From the NCBI GenBank assembly GCA_025996835.1, contig BNTU01000136.1, positions 1-7,761 on the forward strand: a stretch of 7,761 nt of DNA, in the 5' to 3' direction. The notes below the pieces were generated by a model that had not been told where the DNA came from, made no database searches, and saw only the letters and a program-made list of their open reading frames with translations. How positions within the stretch are numbered: position 1 is the stretch's first letter; every line of letters begins with the position of its first letter. Shown here in pieces: positions 1-6,430 of the stretch. Both the position numbers and the translations under genes were made by a program. This stretch comes from Bacteroidia bacterium (GTDB lineage Bacteria; Bacteroidota; Bacteroidia; Bacteroidales; Azobacteroidaceae).

Positions 1-1
1 T

Positions 2-913
2 CGCAGTTATTGGCATTATAAGTTTGTCCCGAGTCAAAAAGGCACAAACGCTACTTGTTATTATGCAGCACGTCCCAATCAGGGAGCAGGAATTGGTCAT
101 CAATTAGCGAATTGGATTGCAGGTTATTGGTTTGCCAAACAGTTCGGATTAAAGTTTGCTCATTTGCCTTTTTCTACGCAAAAATGGGAAGATTTTTTAG
201 GGTTTGGAGAAGATGAGCCTGCGGTAAAAGAATTGAAAAAAAATGGATATAAAGTCCGGAAGCTGCCTTTGTTTGCAGAATTTAATCCGCAAGAAGTAGA
301 ACTCACGAGGAATATAATAAATTCATACCGGAGCAAAAAAATTGTATTTATTGCGGAACAAGACCAGTTGTATCGAAACCAATTTGGAGTAATGGAGGAT
401 ATTCAACGAAAATTCAATCAAGCATCCTCTCGAAAAAAAGACCAAATCGTTTTCGATCCTGCTCATTTTAATCTTGCGGTGCATGTGAGAAGAACGGTTA
501 TTATTGACGGAAAAGTAACGGAAGAAACAGAATCTGTTCGCGCGCTACGTTGGCTCAATAATGATTATTATGAAAAAGTATTGAAGCAAGTGGTTGAGAA
601 TATTCAGGTTTCCAAACCAATCAGTATTTACGTGTTTTCTACCGGAAAACCGGAAGAATTTGCCGAATTTTCTAAATATGGTGATGTGCATTTTTGTTCG
701 GATATGGATGAATATGCCTCCTTTGTACATTTAATTCGGGCAGATTTATTGATTACCAGTAAAAGTTCTTTTTCTTACAAACCGGCATTGATGAGTGATG
801 CTATTAAGATTTGTCCCCGTAATTTCTGGCATGGCTATCCGGATAATAAAAAATGGATATTAGTAGAAAACGATGGCACTTTTGACATCAATAAATTAAA
901 TCAAGCCGTATGA
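2..913 (+). CDS. Fucosyltransferase-like glycosyltransferase, 5' end missing
   Basis: The frame is open from base 2, so the gene begins before the window; 303 residues are visible. A TTG at 164 is the first start-like codon of a shorter reading, but the conserved N-terminal block lies upstream of it: NQGAGIGHQLANW at about bases 77-115 resembles the glycine-rich donor-site start of fucosyltransferase-type GT-B enzymes. The motif HVRR (AVHVRRTVI, around base 480) matches the HxRR signature of the GT11/GT23/NodZ superfamily. The C-terminal part, with RADLLITSKSSFSY around base 740, resembles the acidic/serine segment that closes the nucleotide-sugar site in that superfamily. No signal peptide or membrane segment is visible, so it probably acts at the cytoplasmic face on the lipid-linked repeat unit. 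The stop overlaps the next start (ATGA, 910-913). The family is fairly secure; the sugar (fucose or another) is inferred only from the family. Confidence 0.75.
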   Translation, partial: RSYWHYKFVPSQKGTNATCYYAARPNQGAGIGHQLANWIAGYWFAKQFGLKFAHLPFSTQKWEDFLGFGEDEPAVKELKKNGYKVRKLPLFAEFNPQEVELTRNIINSYRSKKIVFIAEQDQLYRNQFGVMEDIQRKFNQASSRKKDQIVFDPAHFNLAVHVRRTVIIDGKVTEETESVRALRWLNNDYYEKVLKQVVENIQVSKPISIYVFSTGKPEEFAEFSKYGDVHFCSDMDEYASFVHLIRADLLITSKSSFSYKPALMSDAIKICPRNFWHGYPDNKKWILVENDGTFDINKLNQAV

Positions 914-2145
914 AAAAAGTGGCTGTAATAGGAGCCGGCATTTCCGGACTTTCTATTGCTCATTGTCTGAAAGATCGCTATCAAGTCAAACTGTTTGAAA
1001 CTGCATCCCAACCGGGCGGGTTAATTAAATGTGAACGGGTGAATGGTAATTTATACCATATCGTAGGTGGACATGTCTTTAATTCTAAACGACAAGAGGT
1101 GCTGGATTGGTTTTGGTCTTTTTTTGACAGGGAAAATGAATTTGTAAAAGCCAATCGGAATGCTACCGTGTTTTTGGATAAGCCAATCGGATACCCCATT
1201 GAAAATCACATTTATGAAATGAATGGTGATTTACAGGAAAAGATAATTGCTGATTTAATTTCAATTGCAAAAAATGAGCAGGTAACACCCCCTAATTTTG
1301 AAGAGTTCTTAAAATTGCGCTTTGGAAATACTTTGTATGATATATACTTTAAGCCCTATAATGAAAAAATTTGGAAACAGGATTTATCCGAGATTCCTTT
1401 AGGTTGGCTGGAAGGGAAGTTGCCGATGCCGAGTGTAGAAGAAATTATCTTTAATAATTTCAGCAAGGAAGAAGAAACAAAAATGGTTCACAGTTCTTTT
1501 TATTATGCTAAAACCAATGGTTCACAGTTTTTAGCGGATCGCTTGGCGGAAAATGTTGAGGTGGTCTATAATGCGGAAATAAAAAATATAAATAAGAATA
1601 AAGACAATACAAAATGGGTAGTGAATGAGGAAGACTTTGATTTAATTGTTTATACCGGAAACGTAAAAGTTTTACCAGACATTTTTTCAACAGATTCCAT
1701 CTTAAAATTTAAACCCGAATTGGAAAATTTGGTATATCATGGCACAACATCCGTCTTATGTGAGATAGAAAAAAATCCATATAGTTGGATTTATATGCCG
1801 GACAAGAAGCATCATTCGCACCGGATTATATGCACCGGTAATTTTGCTGATAGCAATAACGCAACCGATCGAGCAACCGGGACTATCGAATTTACCGATT
1901 ATGTGGATAAAGCAACCATTTTGAATAATCTCCGGCAAATACCCTATTCTCCTCGTTACATAGAGCATCGTTATACCGAATATACTTATCCGGTTCAAAC
2001 CGCTGATACTCGCATAACGATCCAAAAACTAAAAGAACAATTGGAAATCCAAGGCATCTACCTGTTGGGACGATTTGCAGAATGGGAATATTATAATATG
2101 GATGCAGCAATGGGGGCTGCTATTGATTTGAGTAAAAGAATTTAG
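910..2145 (+). CDS. FAD-dependent UDP-galactopyranose mutase-like protein
   Basis: This 411-residue protein starts with a classical dinucleotide-binding fold: VAVIGAGISGLSIA at residues 4-17, an acidic end of strand 2 (FE, 29-30), then QPGGLIK (34-40) and GGHVFN (53-58), which matches the GAHIFH block of UDP-galactopyranose mutase (Glf). Further Glf-like blocks are EKIW near 152-155, HRII near 304-307, YPV at 360-362 and the C-terminal FAD-contact block GRFAEWEYYNMDAA at 387-400. Length also fits Glf (about 370-400). Glf isomerises UDP-hexopyranose to UDP-hexofuranose with reduced FAD. The region holding one substrate-phosphate arginine in Glf (RIPVRF) reads KLPMPS here, so a different substrate or reaction is possible. 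It would act in the cytoplasm, supplying a precursor to the cluster's glycosyltransferases. Its start overlaps the previous stop by ATGA. Alternative: a more general HemY-like flavin oxidoreductase. Confidence 0.75.
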   Translation: MKKVAVIGAGISGLSIAHCLKDRYQVKLFETASQPGGLIKCERVNGNLYHIVGGHVFNSKRQEVLDWFWSFFDRENEFVKANRNATVFLDKPIGYPIENHIYEMNGDLQEKIIADLISIAKNEQVTPPNFEEFLKLRFGNTLYDIYFKPYNEKIWKQDLSEIPLGWLEGKLPMPSVEEIIFNNFSKEEETKMVHSSFYYAKTNGSQFLADRLAENVEVVYNAEIKNINKNKDNTKWVVNEEDFDLIVYTGNVKVLPDIFSTDSILKFKPELENLVYHGTTSVLCEIEKNPYSWIYMPDKKHHSHRIICTGNFADSNNATDRATGTIEFTDYVDKATILNNLRQIPYSPRYIEHRYTEYTYPVQTADTRITIQKLKEQLEIQGIYLLGRFAEWEYYNMDAAMGAAIDLSKRI

Positions 2146-2160
2146 ACCCTAATTACTATT

Positions 2161-2365
2161 ATGAAACGAATAAAAATATTCATAAGCAGCGTGCAAAAAG
2201 AATTTTCCGAAGAACGGGAAATGCTTTGCCATTACATACGCACAGATGCGCTCTGAATTTCACCAGGAAGAAGATTTTAGAGTGGTGCTGTGGAAAGATT
2301 ATAATGATATTACCCCCCAAGTTCGTGACTTAATTATGGTACTTGATGGATATGAAAATAAATGA
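2161..2365 (+). pseudogene. Relic of a DUF4062/AlbA_2-type ATP-binding protein gene
   Basis: The 237 bases between the mutase-like gene and the polymerase gene contain two short frames that look like the two ends of one lost gene. ATG at 2161 opens MKRIKIFISSVQKEF and continues through EEREMLCHYIRTDAL to a TGA at 2254-2256. This is the characteristic N-terminus of DUF4062/AlbA_2-type ATP-binding proteins of Bacteroidales, which normally continue LLGKFF for hundreds of residues. From 2246, in another frame, comes a stretch with EEDFRVVLW and ITPQVRDLIMVLDG, ending at TGA 2363-2365; it resembles the segment just before the C-terminal winged-helix domain of the same proteins. The centre has therefore been deleted, the join (about 2250-2256) is out of frame, and the C-terminus is lost too. 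It is not expected to make a functional protein. Family assignment is from recall of the motifs, not a search. Confidence 0.6.
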
Positions 2366-2382
2366 TTTATTGAAAGCCTGAA

Positions 2383-3708
2383 ATGTTACTGACAGCACTC
2401 ATGTTTTTCATCGCTATAATTGTTTTTATTATAGCCATTCGGAATTACCGGCAGGGATTTATCGCTGTCGTTGTCGTTACTTTGCTGACTCCTTATTTTA
2501 TTATTACATTAGGAGGCATTAAATTGACCCATGTGTTCTTATTCGCGCTTTTAGTGTCATTTATGGTTCATTCGCAGTATAAAAAGGGATTGCCTTTTCC
2601 GAAAGTCATTACAAAAAATATTGCCTTGTTTGTTGTTTCATCCGTTGTGTTGATATTCTTAACCGCTACTCCATGGCCGCTTCAATTTAGTTCGGTAGCA
2701 AGGAGGGTAATCAATATGTTTGCTTTGGGTATATTGGGATGGTTTGCTTTTCCGTCATTGCAAAAAATCAAGTCTTTTGCTAAAATCATCACTTACTGTG
2801 TTATTGTTATTTGTTTGTATGGACTTTTTGAATACATATCTATGACCAGTCCATACGCTACGGCATTTCAAAAAACTTGGTCAGGTGACTTTTTCGATGG
2901 TGGATATACAGTTGCCGCTCGAGGAGTCATACAAACAAGAGTGGGAGGCGTCTGGGGTTATCATTTGGCTTGGGGACAAACATTAACTCTTATTTATGGC
3001 TTTTTATTGATGATAAGAGCCTCTGTGAAACCGGCTGTTTTTTATACTGCCAATGTGCTGTTGTTTATTAATATCATTATGTCAGGTAGCCGATCGGCCT
3101 TTGTTGGTTTATTGTTTTTCTCTTTTTTTGCTTTTTTCTCTTATTTTTCGTGGAAAAAAATCTTAGTTATTGGTATTGGGATACTGGCGTTTCTTGCCAT
3201 TCCAAAATCTTTCCCGGGTATTGGAGCTGCGGCTGATACAATGAAGGCTTTCGTGTTTGTTTGGGATGATTCGGCGAGTAAAGACATTGAGGCAGGAGGG
3301 TCATCTTTTGAAGCGAGGCAAGAGCAATTGACCCGTTCCTTTGAAATTGCGAGTGCATTTACTTCTCCGCTGGTTGGAGTGGGAAGTGGATATCTTGAGA
3401 ATTTTGCAGATACATCCACTCTTATTACCAACGATTTGCTGGGGCTTGAAAGCATTCTGTTTGGCATGCTTATCGAACAGGGTATTCTGGGCGTATTGTT
3501 CTATTTTTTTCTGTTTTTTCAATTATATTTTTTTACAAAACGACTGCAAAAGCAAGCAGGAATAAAAAACTATATGCCGGAAATGTATTATTTCTCCTAT
3601 TGTGTTGGAATTATTATGACCGGAGTGAGGAGCAATTATGATATATTCTTCGTGTTTGCCCTTATTTATATCAAGTATTTATATTTTCAATCACAAATTT
3701 CAAGATGA
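2383..3708 (+). CDS. Wzy/WaaL-type O-antigen polymerase or ligase (membrane protein)
   Basis: A 441-residue, very hydrophobic protein with about twelve candidate membrane segments (roughly 2-19, 25-41, 47-62, 79-96, 107-123, 134-151, 196-211, 218-234, 240-254, 260-273, 357-384, 400-436). Features of the Wzy_C/O-antigen ligase superfamily are visible: GSRSAFVG at 235-242 at the end of a membrane segment, and a large hydrophilic loop of about 275-355 containing VGVGSGYLENFAD (331-343), followed by LESILFGMLIEQGILGVLF, the usual pattern before the last helices. Such proteins polymerise undecaprenyl-linked repeat units in the periplasm (Wzy) or transfer glycan to lipid A core (WaaL). Its position inside a repeat-unit gene cluster favours Wzy. 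No clear Shine-Dalgarno precedes the ATG at 2383. Its stop overlaps the next start by ATGA. The polymerase-versus-ligase choice is inference. Confidence 0.8.
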   Translation: MLLTALMFFIAIIVFIIAIRNYRQGFIAVVVVTLLTPYFIITLGGIKLTHVFLFALLVSFMVHSQYKKGLPFPKVITKNIALFVVSSVVLIFLTATPWPLQFSSVARRVINMFALGILGWFAFPSLQKIKSFAKIITYCVIVICLYGLFEYISMTSPYATAFQKTWSGDFFDGGYTVAARGVIQTRVGGVWGYHLAWGQTLTLIYGFLLMIRASVKPAVFYTANVLLFINIIMSGSRSAFVGLLFFSFFAFFSYFSWKKILVIGIGILAFLAIPKSFPGIGAAADTMKAFVFVWDDSASKDIEAGGSSFEARQEQLTRSFEIASAFTSPLVGVGSGYLENFADTSTLITNDLLGLESILFGMLIEQGILGVLFYFFLFFQLYFFTKRLQKQAGIKNYMPEMYYFSYCVGIIMTGVRSNYDIFFVFALIYIKYLYFQSQISR

Positions 3709-4733
3709 AAAAAGTTACAGGTCTTGATTCTCTTCGATTTGTATGTGCTGTGATTGTCTTATTAAGTCATGGAGTAGTGCCTGAATTTAGTGAGACGTTG
3801 ATAGAACAATATCGGATTATCTATTATTTAGATATTGTGCAAAAATGTCTTCGCCCACCGGGATTAGCTGCCGTAATGGTTTTTTTCGTTATTTCGGGTT
3901 TTGTTATTCATTATCCTTATAGTCAAGGAAAGAAAATTAATGTTTTGGAGTTTTATTGCAAACGTGTATGTAGAATTGGTATTCCGGCTATAGTAGCATT
4001 TTGTATTTATCATTTTACCTTTGGATTATATTTAGCAGTCGTATGGAGTTTAATTTGCGAAGTAATCTATTATTTATTGTATCCGCTTATTCTGAAATAT
4101 AAGAACAAACACATGCGGCTAATTCTTATAATTGCTTTTGCAATGAGCTATATTGTATCTGTGTCTTATGATATTTTTTCGGTGGGAACAAGTGGAGCTT
4201 TCCACAGATATGGCTTTTTTCTAACTTGGATTGTTGGCTTGCCCGTTTGGTTGTTAGGGGTAGTCTTGGCGGATAAATATAAATCTGAAATTGCCCCCGA
4301 GCGAGATCACTCACTCACTCACTCACTCACTCACTCACTCATAAAATTATGGGCATGGAGAATAGTTACTTATTTAGCAGCATCATTTTTGCATCGATTA
4401 GGTTTTTTTGGAGTTGTGTCAGTTGTTTATACAATGCCTGTATTTGCATTTCTTGTTTTTTATTGGGTAGGATATGAAATAGAGTATTACAAAGATAAAA
4501 CAGAAAATAAAATACTGGAATATGGCGGTTTAATGAGTTATTCATTGTATTTAGTTCATGCTTATACTATTTTCATAGTCACACATTATAGTGGAATGAA
4601 TAAGATTTCCAATGATTATTTATTGTGTTTTAGTGCCATTATTTTATCTTTGTTTGCATCATGGATTTTTTATATTACAATAGAGAAAACTTCACACAAA
4701 TTAGCTCGTTCAATAAAAATAAAAATAAAATGA
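3705..4733 (+). CDS. Acyltransferase-3 family membrane O-acyltransferase with in-frame tetranucleotide tract
   Basis: A 342-residue polytopic protein of the acyltransferase-3 (OafA/NodX-like) family. Diagnostic pieces are [18 protein letters not shown] at the N-terminus with the conserved helix-1 His (22), FFVISGFVI (60-68), the basic KRVCRIGIP (86-94) and [15 protein letters not shown] (113-127), equivalent to the family's WSL..E..FY...P block. These proteins move acetyl or related acyl groups across the inner membrane onto sugars. Only about 24 residues separate the basic motif from the WSL motif, less than I expect for the family. Residues 201-212 ([12 protein letters not shown]) are encoded by a TCAC repeat tract between membrane segments, so the frame depends on repeat number; as given it is ON. 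The start overlaps the polymerase stop and the stop overlaps the next ATG. The gene is AT-rich (46 G+C of 180 bases in 4441-4620). Confidence 0.85.
   Translation: MKKVTGLDSLRFVCAVIVLLSHGVVPEFSETLIEQYRIIYYLDIVQKCLRPPGLAAVMVFFVISGFVIHYPYSQGKKINVLEFYCKRVCRIGIPAIVAFCIYHFTFGLYLAVVWSLICEVIYYLLYPLILKYKNKHMRLILIIAFAMSYIVSVSYDIFSVGTSGAFHRYGFFLTWIVGLPVWLLGVVLADKYKSEIAPERDHSLTHSLTHSLIKLWAWRIVTYLAASFLHRLGFFGVVSVVYTMPVFAFLVFYWVGYEIEYYKDKTENKILEYGGLMSYSLYLVHAYTIFIVTHYSGMNKISNDYLLCFSAIILSLFASWIFYITIEKTSHKLARSIKIKIK
4307..4341 (+). repeat. TCAC tetranucleotide tract, 8.75 copies, candidate phase-variation switch
   Basis: Thirty-five bases of perfect TCAC repeats (eight full copies plus TCA) lie inside the acyltransferase coding sequence, with no interruptions. 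Four is not a multiple of three, so gain or loss of one copy shifts the frame. By hand, loss of one copy brings TAA at 4342-4344 into frame immediately after the tract. Gain of one copy leads to a TGA at 4475-4477. Slipped-strand changes in such tracts are the established mechanism of phase variation in, for example, Haemophilus lipopolysaccharide genes. That this tract actually varies is inference. Confidence 0.9.
4711..4730 (+). promoter_or_regulatory. A-rich period-6 leader before the beta-helix acetyltransferase start
   Basis: The last codons of the acyltransferase gene form a TAAAAA-type period-6 run that ends in the ATG of the next gene. There is no Shine-Dalgarno sequence. In Bacteroidetes, A-rich sequence just before the start is a known aid to translation initiation, so this may serve the downstream gene. 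It also encodes the Ile-Lys repeats at the C-terminus of the upstream protein, so coincidence is possible. Confidence 0.3.
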
Positions 4734-5413
4734 AAAAGATTATCAACCGATTATTATTTGTTTCCTGTGGAATTGTTAAGGGTTTTATTGATATTGCGAA
4801 TAATTATGCGCGTGATATTGAGAATAAATTCCGTTTTCCTAAAGCGATTATAGATGCCGGATGTGGAATTTCGGAAGACTCGGCAATTGACAAACACGCT
4901 CGTATTTGTCGAAAGTCAATTATTAATCGAAAGAGCAGGATTGGCTCTTATACGTATATCGGTGAAAATGCTTTGATTCAGAATGCAACTATCGGCAGAT
5001 ATTGTTCTGTGGCTCGAGATGTTATGATTGGGTTATCAAAGCACCCTGTAGAATCATTTTCGACAAATACCGTTTTTTCGCTCACTCGTAATTGTTTTAA
5101 TATACCGCATATTATTGATAGAGATTTGGATTTTGAATATTATCTTCCCATTAAAATAGAGAATGATGTTTGGATTGGAACAAGAGCTATTGTTATGGGT
5201 GGTGTGACCGTTGGTAATGGTGCTGTTGTTGCAGCGGGTTCTGTGGTAACAAAAGATGTTCCTTCTTATGCAATTGTGGGTGGTGTGCCGGCAAAAATAA
5301 TTCGGTATAGATTCCCTGAAGAGAAAATCACAGCTTTGTCATCTACTAAATGGTGGGAACAATCGCCGAAAATGCTTGCTAATCAAATTGATACATTAAA
5401 TAATATAATATAA
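4730..5413 (+). CDS. Left-handed beta-helix (hexapeptide-repeat) O-acetyltransferase
   Basis: A 227-residue protein of the xenobiotic/CatB-like acetyltransferase group. Imperfect hexapeptide repeats run from about residue 50 to 100 ([31 protein letters not shown]) and again from 143 to 178 ([36 protein letters not shown]), ending with the family's [13 protein letters not shown] (183-195). [13 protein letters not shown] at 101-113 carries the catalytic-type His (105) in the extended loop. It transfers acetyl from acetyl-CoA to a sugar hydroxyl, as a soluble trimer, probably on a sugar nucleotide or lipid-linked intermediate. I chose ATG 4730, which overlaps the previous stop (ATGA); an in-frame ATG at 4661 would add 23 residues lying wholly inside the acyltransferase gene and matching nothing in the family. 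The overlap suggests translational coupling to the repeat-containing gene. Acceptor sugar unknown. Confidence 0.88.
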   Translation: MKKIINRLLFVSCGIVKGFIDIANNYARDIENKFRFPKAIIDAGCGISEDSAIDKHARICRKSIINRKSRIGSYTYIGENALIQNATIGRYCSVARDVMIGLSKHPVESFSTNTVFSLTRNCFNIPHIIDRDLDFEYYLPIKIENDVWIGTRAIVMGGVTVGNGAVVAAGSVVTKDVPSYAIVGGVPAKIIRYRFPEEKITALSSTKWWEQSPKMLANQIDTLNNII

Positions 5414-5415
5414 TT

Positions 5416-6405
5416 ATGGCAAGTAAAATAGAACAAGTGCTACTCTTAGGATGTCGTAAACTCTACGACAAAGGTATTGGGAGATTTGAATTTCCTCCCT
5501 TGGAAAGAGAAACCAATATAAACAGGTCTTCTGATCTGATTTATAATCAATTGGCATCGGGAAAACCGTGTATGATTTCACGTTTTGGGGCAACCGAAAT
5601 AGCTTCATTAACGAATTATTTGGGAGTTAAAAATAAAAGTCGGAATACATGGAAAGTTTTAACACGCGAGGAGCCGGAGTGGTGGTGGAATGAAAATCTT
5701 CGAACTCAAATGACCGAATGGTCCGGTTTTTTTCCAAGCACCGACGAAAATTTGGCTCGTTTTGGAGAATTAATGCTGGAAGATGTCAAGCAATTAGATA
5801 TTTTAGTTTCCTGGCTTTCAGATGAAGCGCGTTTTGTTCATTTATTTCCGCAAGCCTCGTTCATTCATCTGATTTGCTTACATCCGTTTTGGGCAGAGAA
5901 TCCTTGGACACGCTATTTGGAGAATAAAAAAGTGCTGGTTGTCCATCCTTTTTCCGATGAAATTGAGTCTCAATATAAAAATAACAGAACAAAATTGTTT
6001 CAGAACGAAAACGTGTTGCCGCCTTTTGAATTGATTACCTATAAGGCGGTGCAATCCATCGGAGGCTCTACTCAATTTGCGTCTTGGTTTGATGCACTTC
6101 AACACATGAAAGACGAAATCGATAGGATAGATTATGATGTTTGTTTGTTGGGTTGCGGCGCGTATGGGATGCCGTTGGCAGCGCATATCAAAAGAACGGG
6201 CAAACAAGCGGTGCATGTCGGAGGAGCATTACAGTTATTTTTTGGTATAATAGGAAAACGTTGGGAAGACAATCTCTCTTTCGGTGCCGACGTTCTTGGC
6301 GAAAAAGGTAAATATGCTGCATTATTCAACGAATATTGGATCAGACCCGGTAAAGCCTCGATAATCCCCACTGCCGACAAGGTTGAAAATGCGTGTTATT
6401 GGTAA
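5416..6405 (+). CDS. GT-D-fold-like putative glycosyltransferase
   Basis: A soluble 329-residue protein that I do not recognise with certainty. CMISRFGATEIASL at 52-65 resembles the SxRFGDGE-type motif at the nucleotide-sugar site of GT-D-fold (DUF1792-like) glycosyltransferases, with A-T where that motif has D-G. The C-terminal half has VLVVHPFSDEI (173-183) and CLLGCGAYGMPLAAHIKRTGKQAVHVGG (243-270), which resembles that group's block of a strand, a small-residue turn, a helix and a closing DiGH-like strand. Other conspicuous patches are PEWWWNE (87-93) and the tryptophan/aromatic-rich IHLICLHPFWAENPW (150-164). It starts 2 bases after the acetyltransferase stop and sits among repeat-unit genes, so a role in glycan assembly is likely. 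There is no signal peptide or membrane helix. Alternatives are a different sugar-modifying enzyme or an uncharacterised polysaccharide-cluster protein. Confidence 0.6.
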   Translation: MASKIEQVLLLGCRKLYDKGIGRFEFPPLERETNINRSSDLIYNQLASGKPCMISRFGATEIASLTNYLGVKNKSRNTWKVLTREEPEWWWNENLRTQMTEWSGFFPSTDENLARFGELMLEDVKQLDILVSWLSDEARFVHLFPQASFIHLICLHPFWAENPWTRYLENKKVLVVHPFSDEIESQYKNNRTKLFQNENVLPPFELITYKAVQSIGGSTQFASWFDALQHMKDEIDRIDYDVCLLGCGAYGMPLAAHIKRTGKQAVHVGGALQLFFGIIGKRWEDNLSFGADVLGEKGKYAALFNEYWIRPGKASIIPTADKVENACYW

Positions 6406-6430
6406 ATGACAGAAGAAATTAGTTTTGAAT

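Noticed and set aside
164..913. Shorter reading of the first gene from TTG 164
   Set aside because: The frame is open back to base 2 and the upstream codons contain the conserved NQGAGIGHQLANW block, so the real start is outside the window.
3141..3522. Minus-strand frames opposite the polymerase gene, and similar ones elsewhere
   Set aside because: They are opposite genes with clear family motifs, show no domain features themselves, and have no plausible upstream signals.
4307..4341. TCAC tract as part of a CRISPR array or an attachment site
   Set aside because: It is a perfect head-to-tail tetranucleotide without spacers, within a conserved coding frame, so a simple sequence repeat explains it.
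4661..4729. Earlier in-frame ATG for the beta-helix acetyltransferase
   Set aside because: The extra 23 residues lie wholly inside the acyltransferase gene and do not fit the family; ATG 4730 forms the same ATGA overlap seen elsewhere in the cluster.
6420..6427. TAGTTTTG, matching the Bacteroides TAnnTTTG -7 element
   Set aside because: It lies only 3 bases before ATG 6431, has no good TTTG at the -33 position, and transcription would begin inside the coding sequence.
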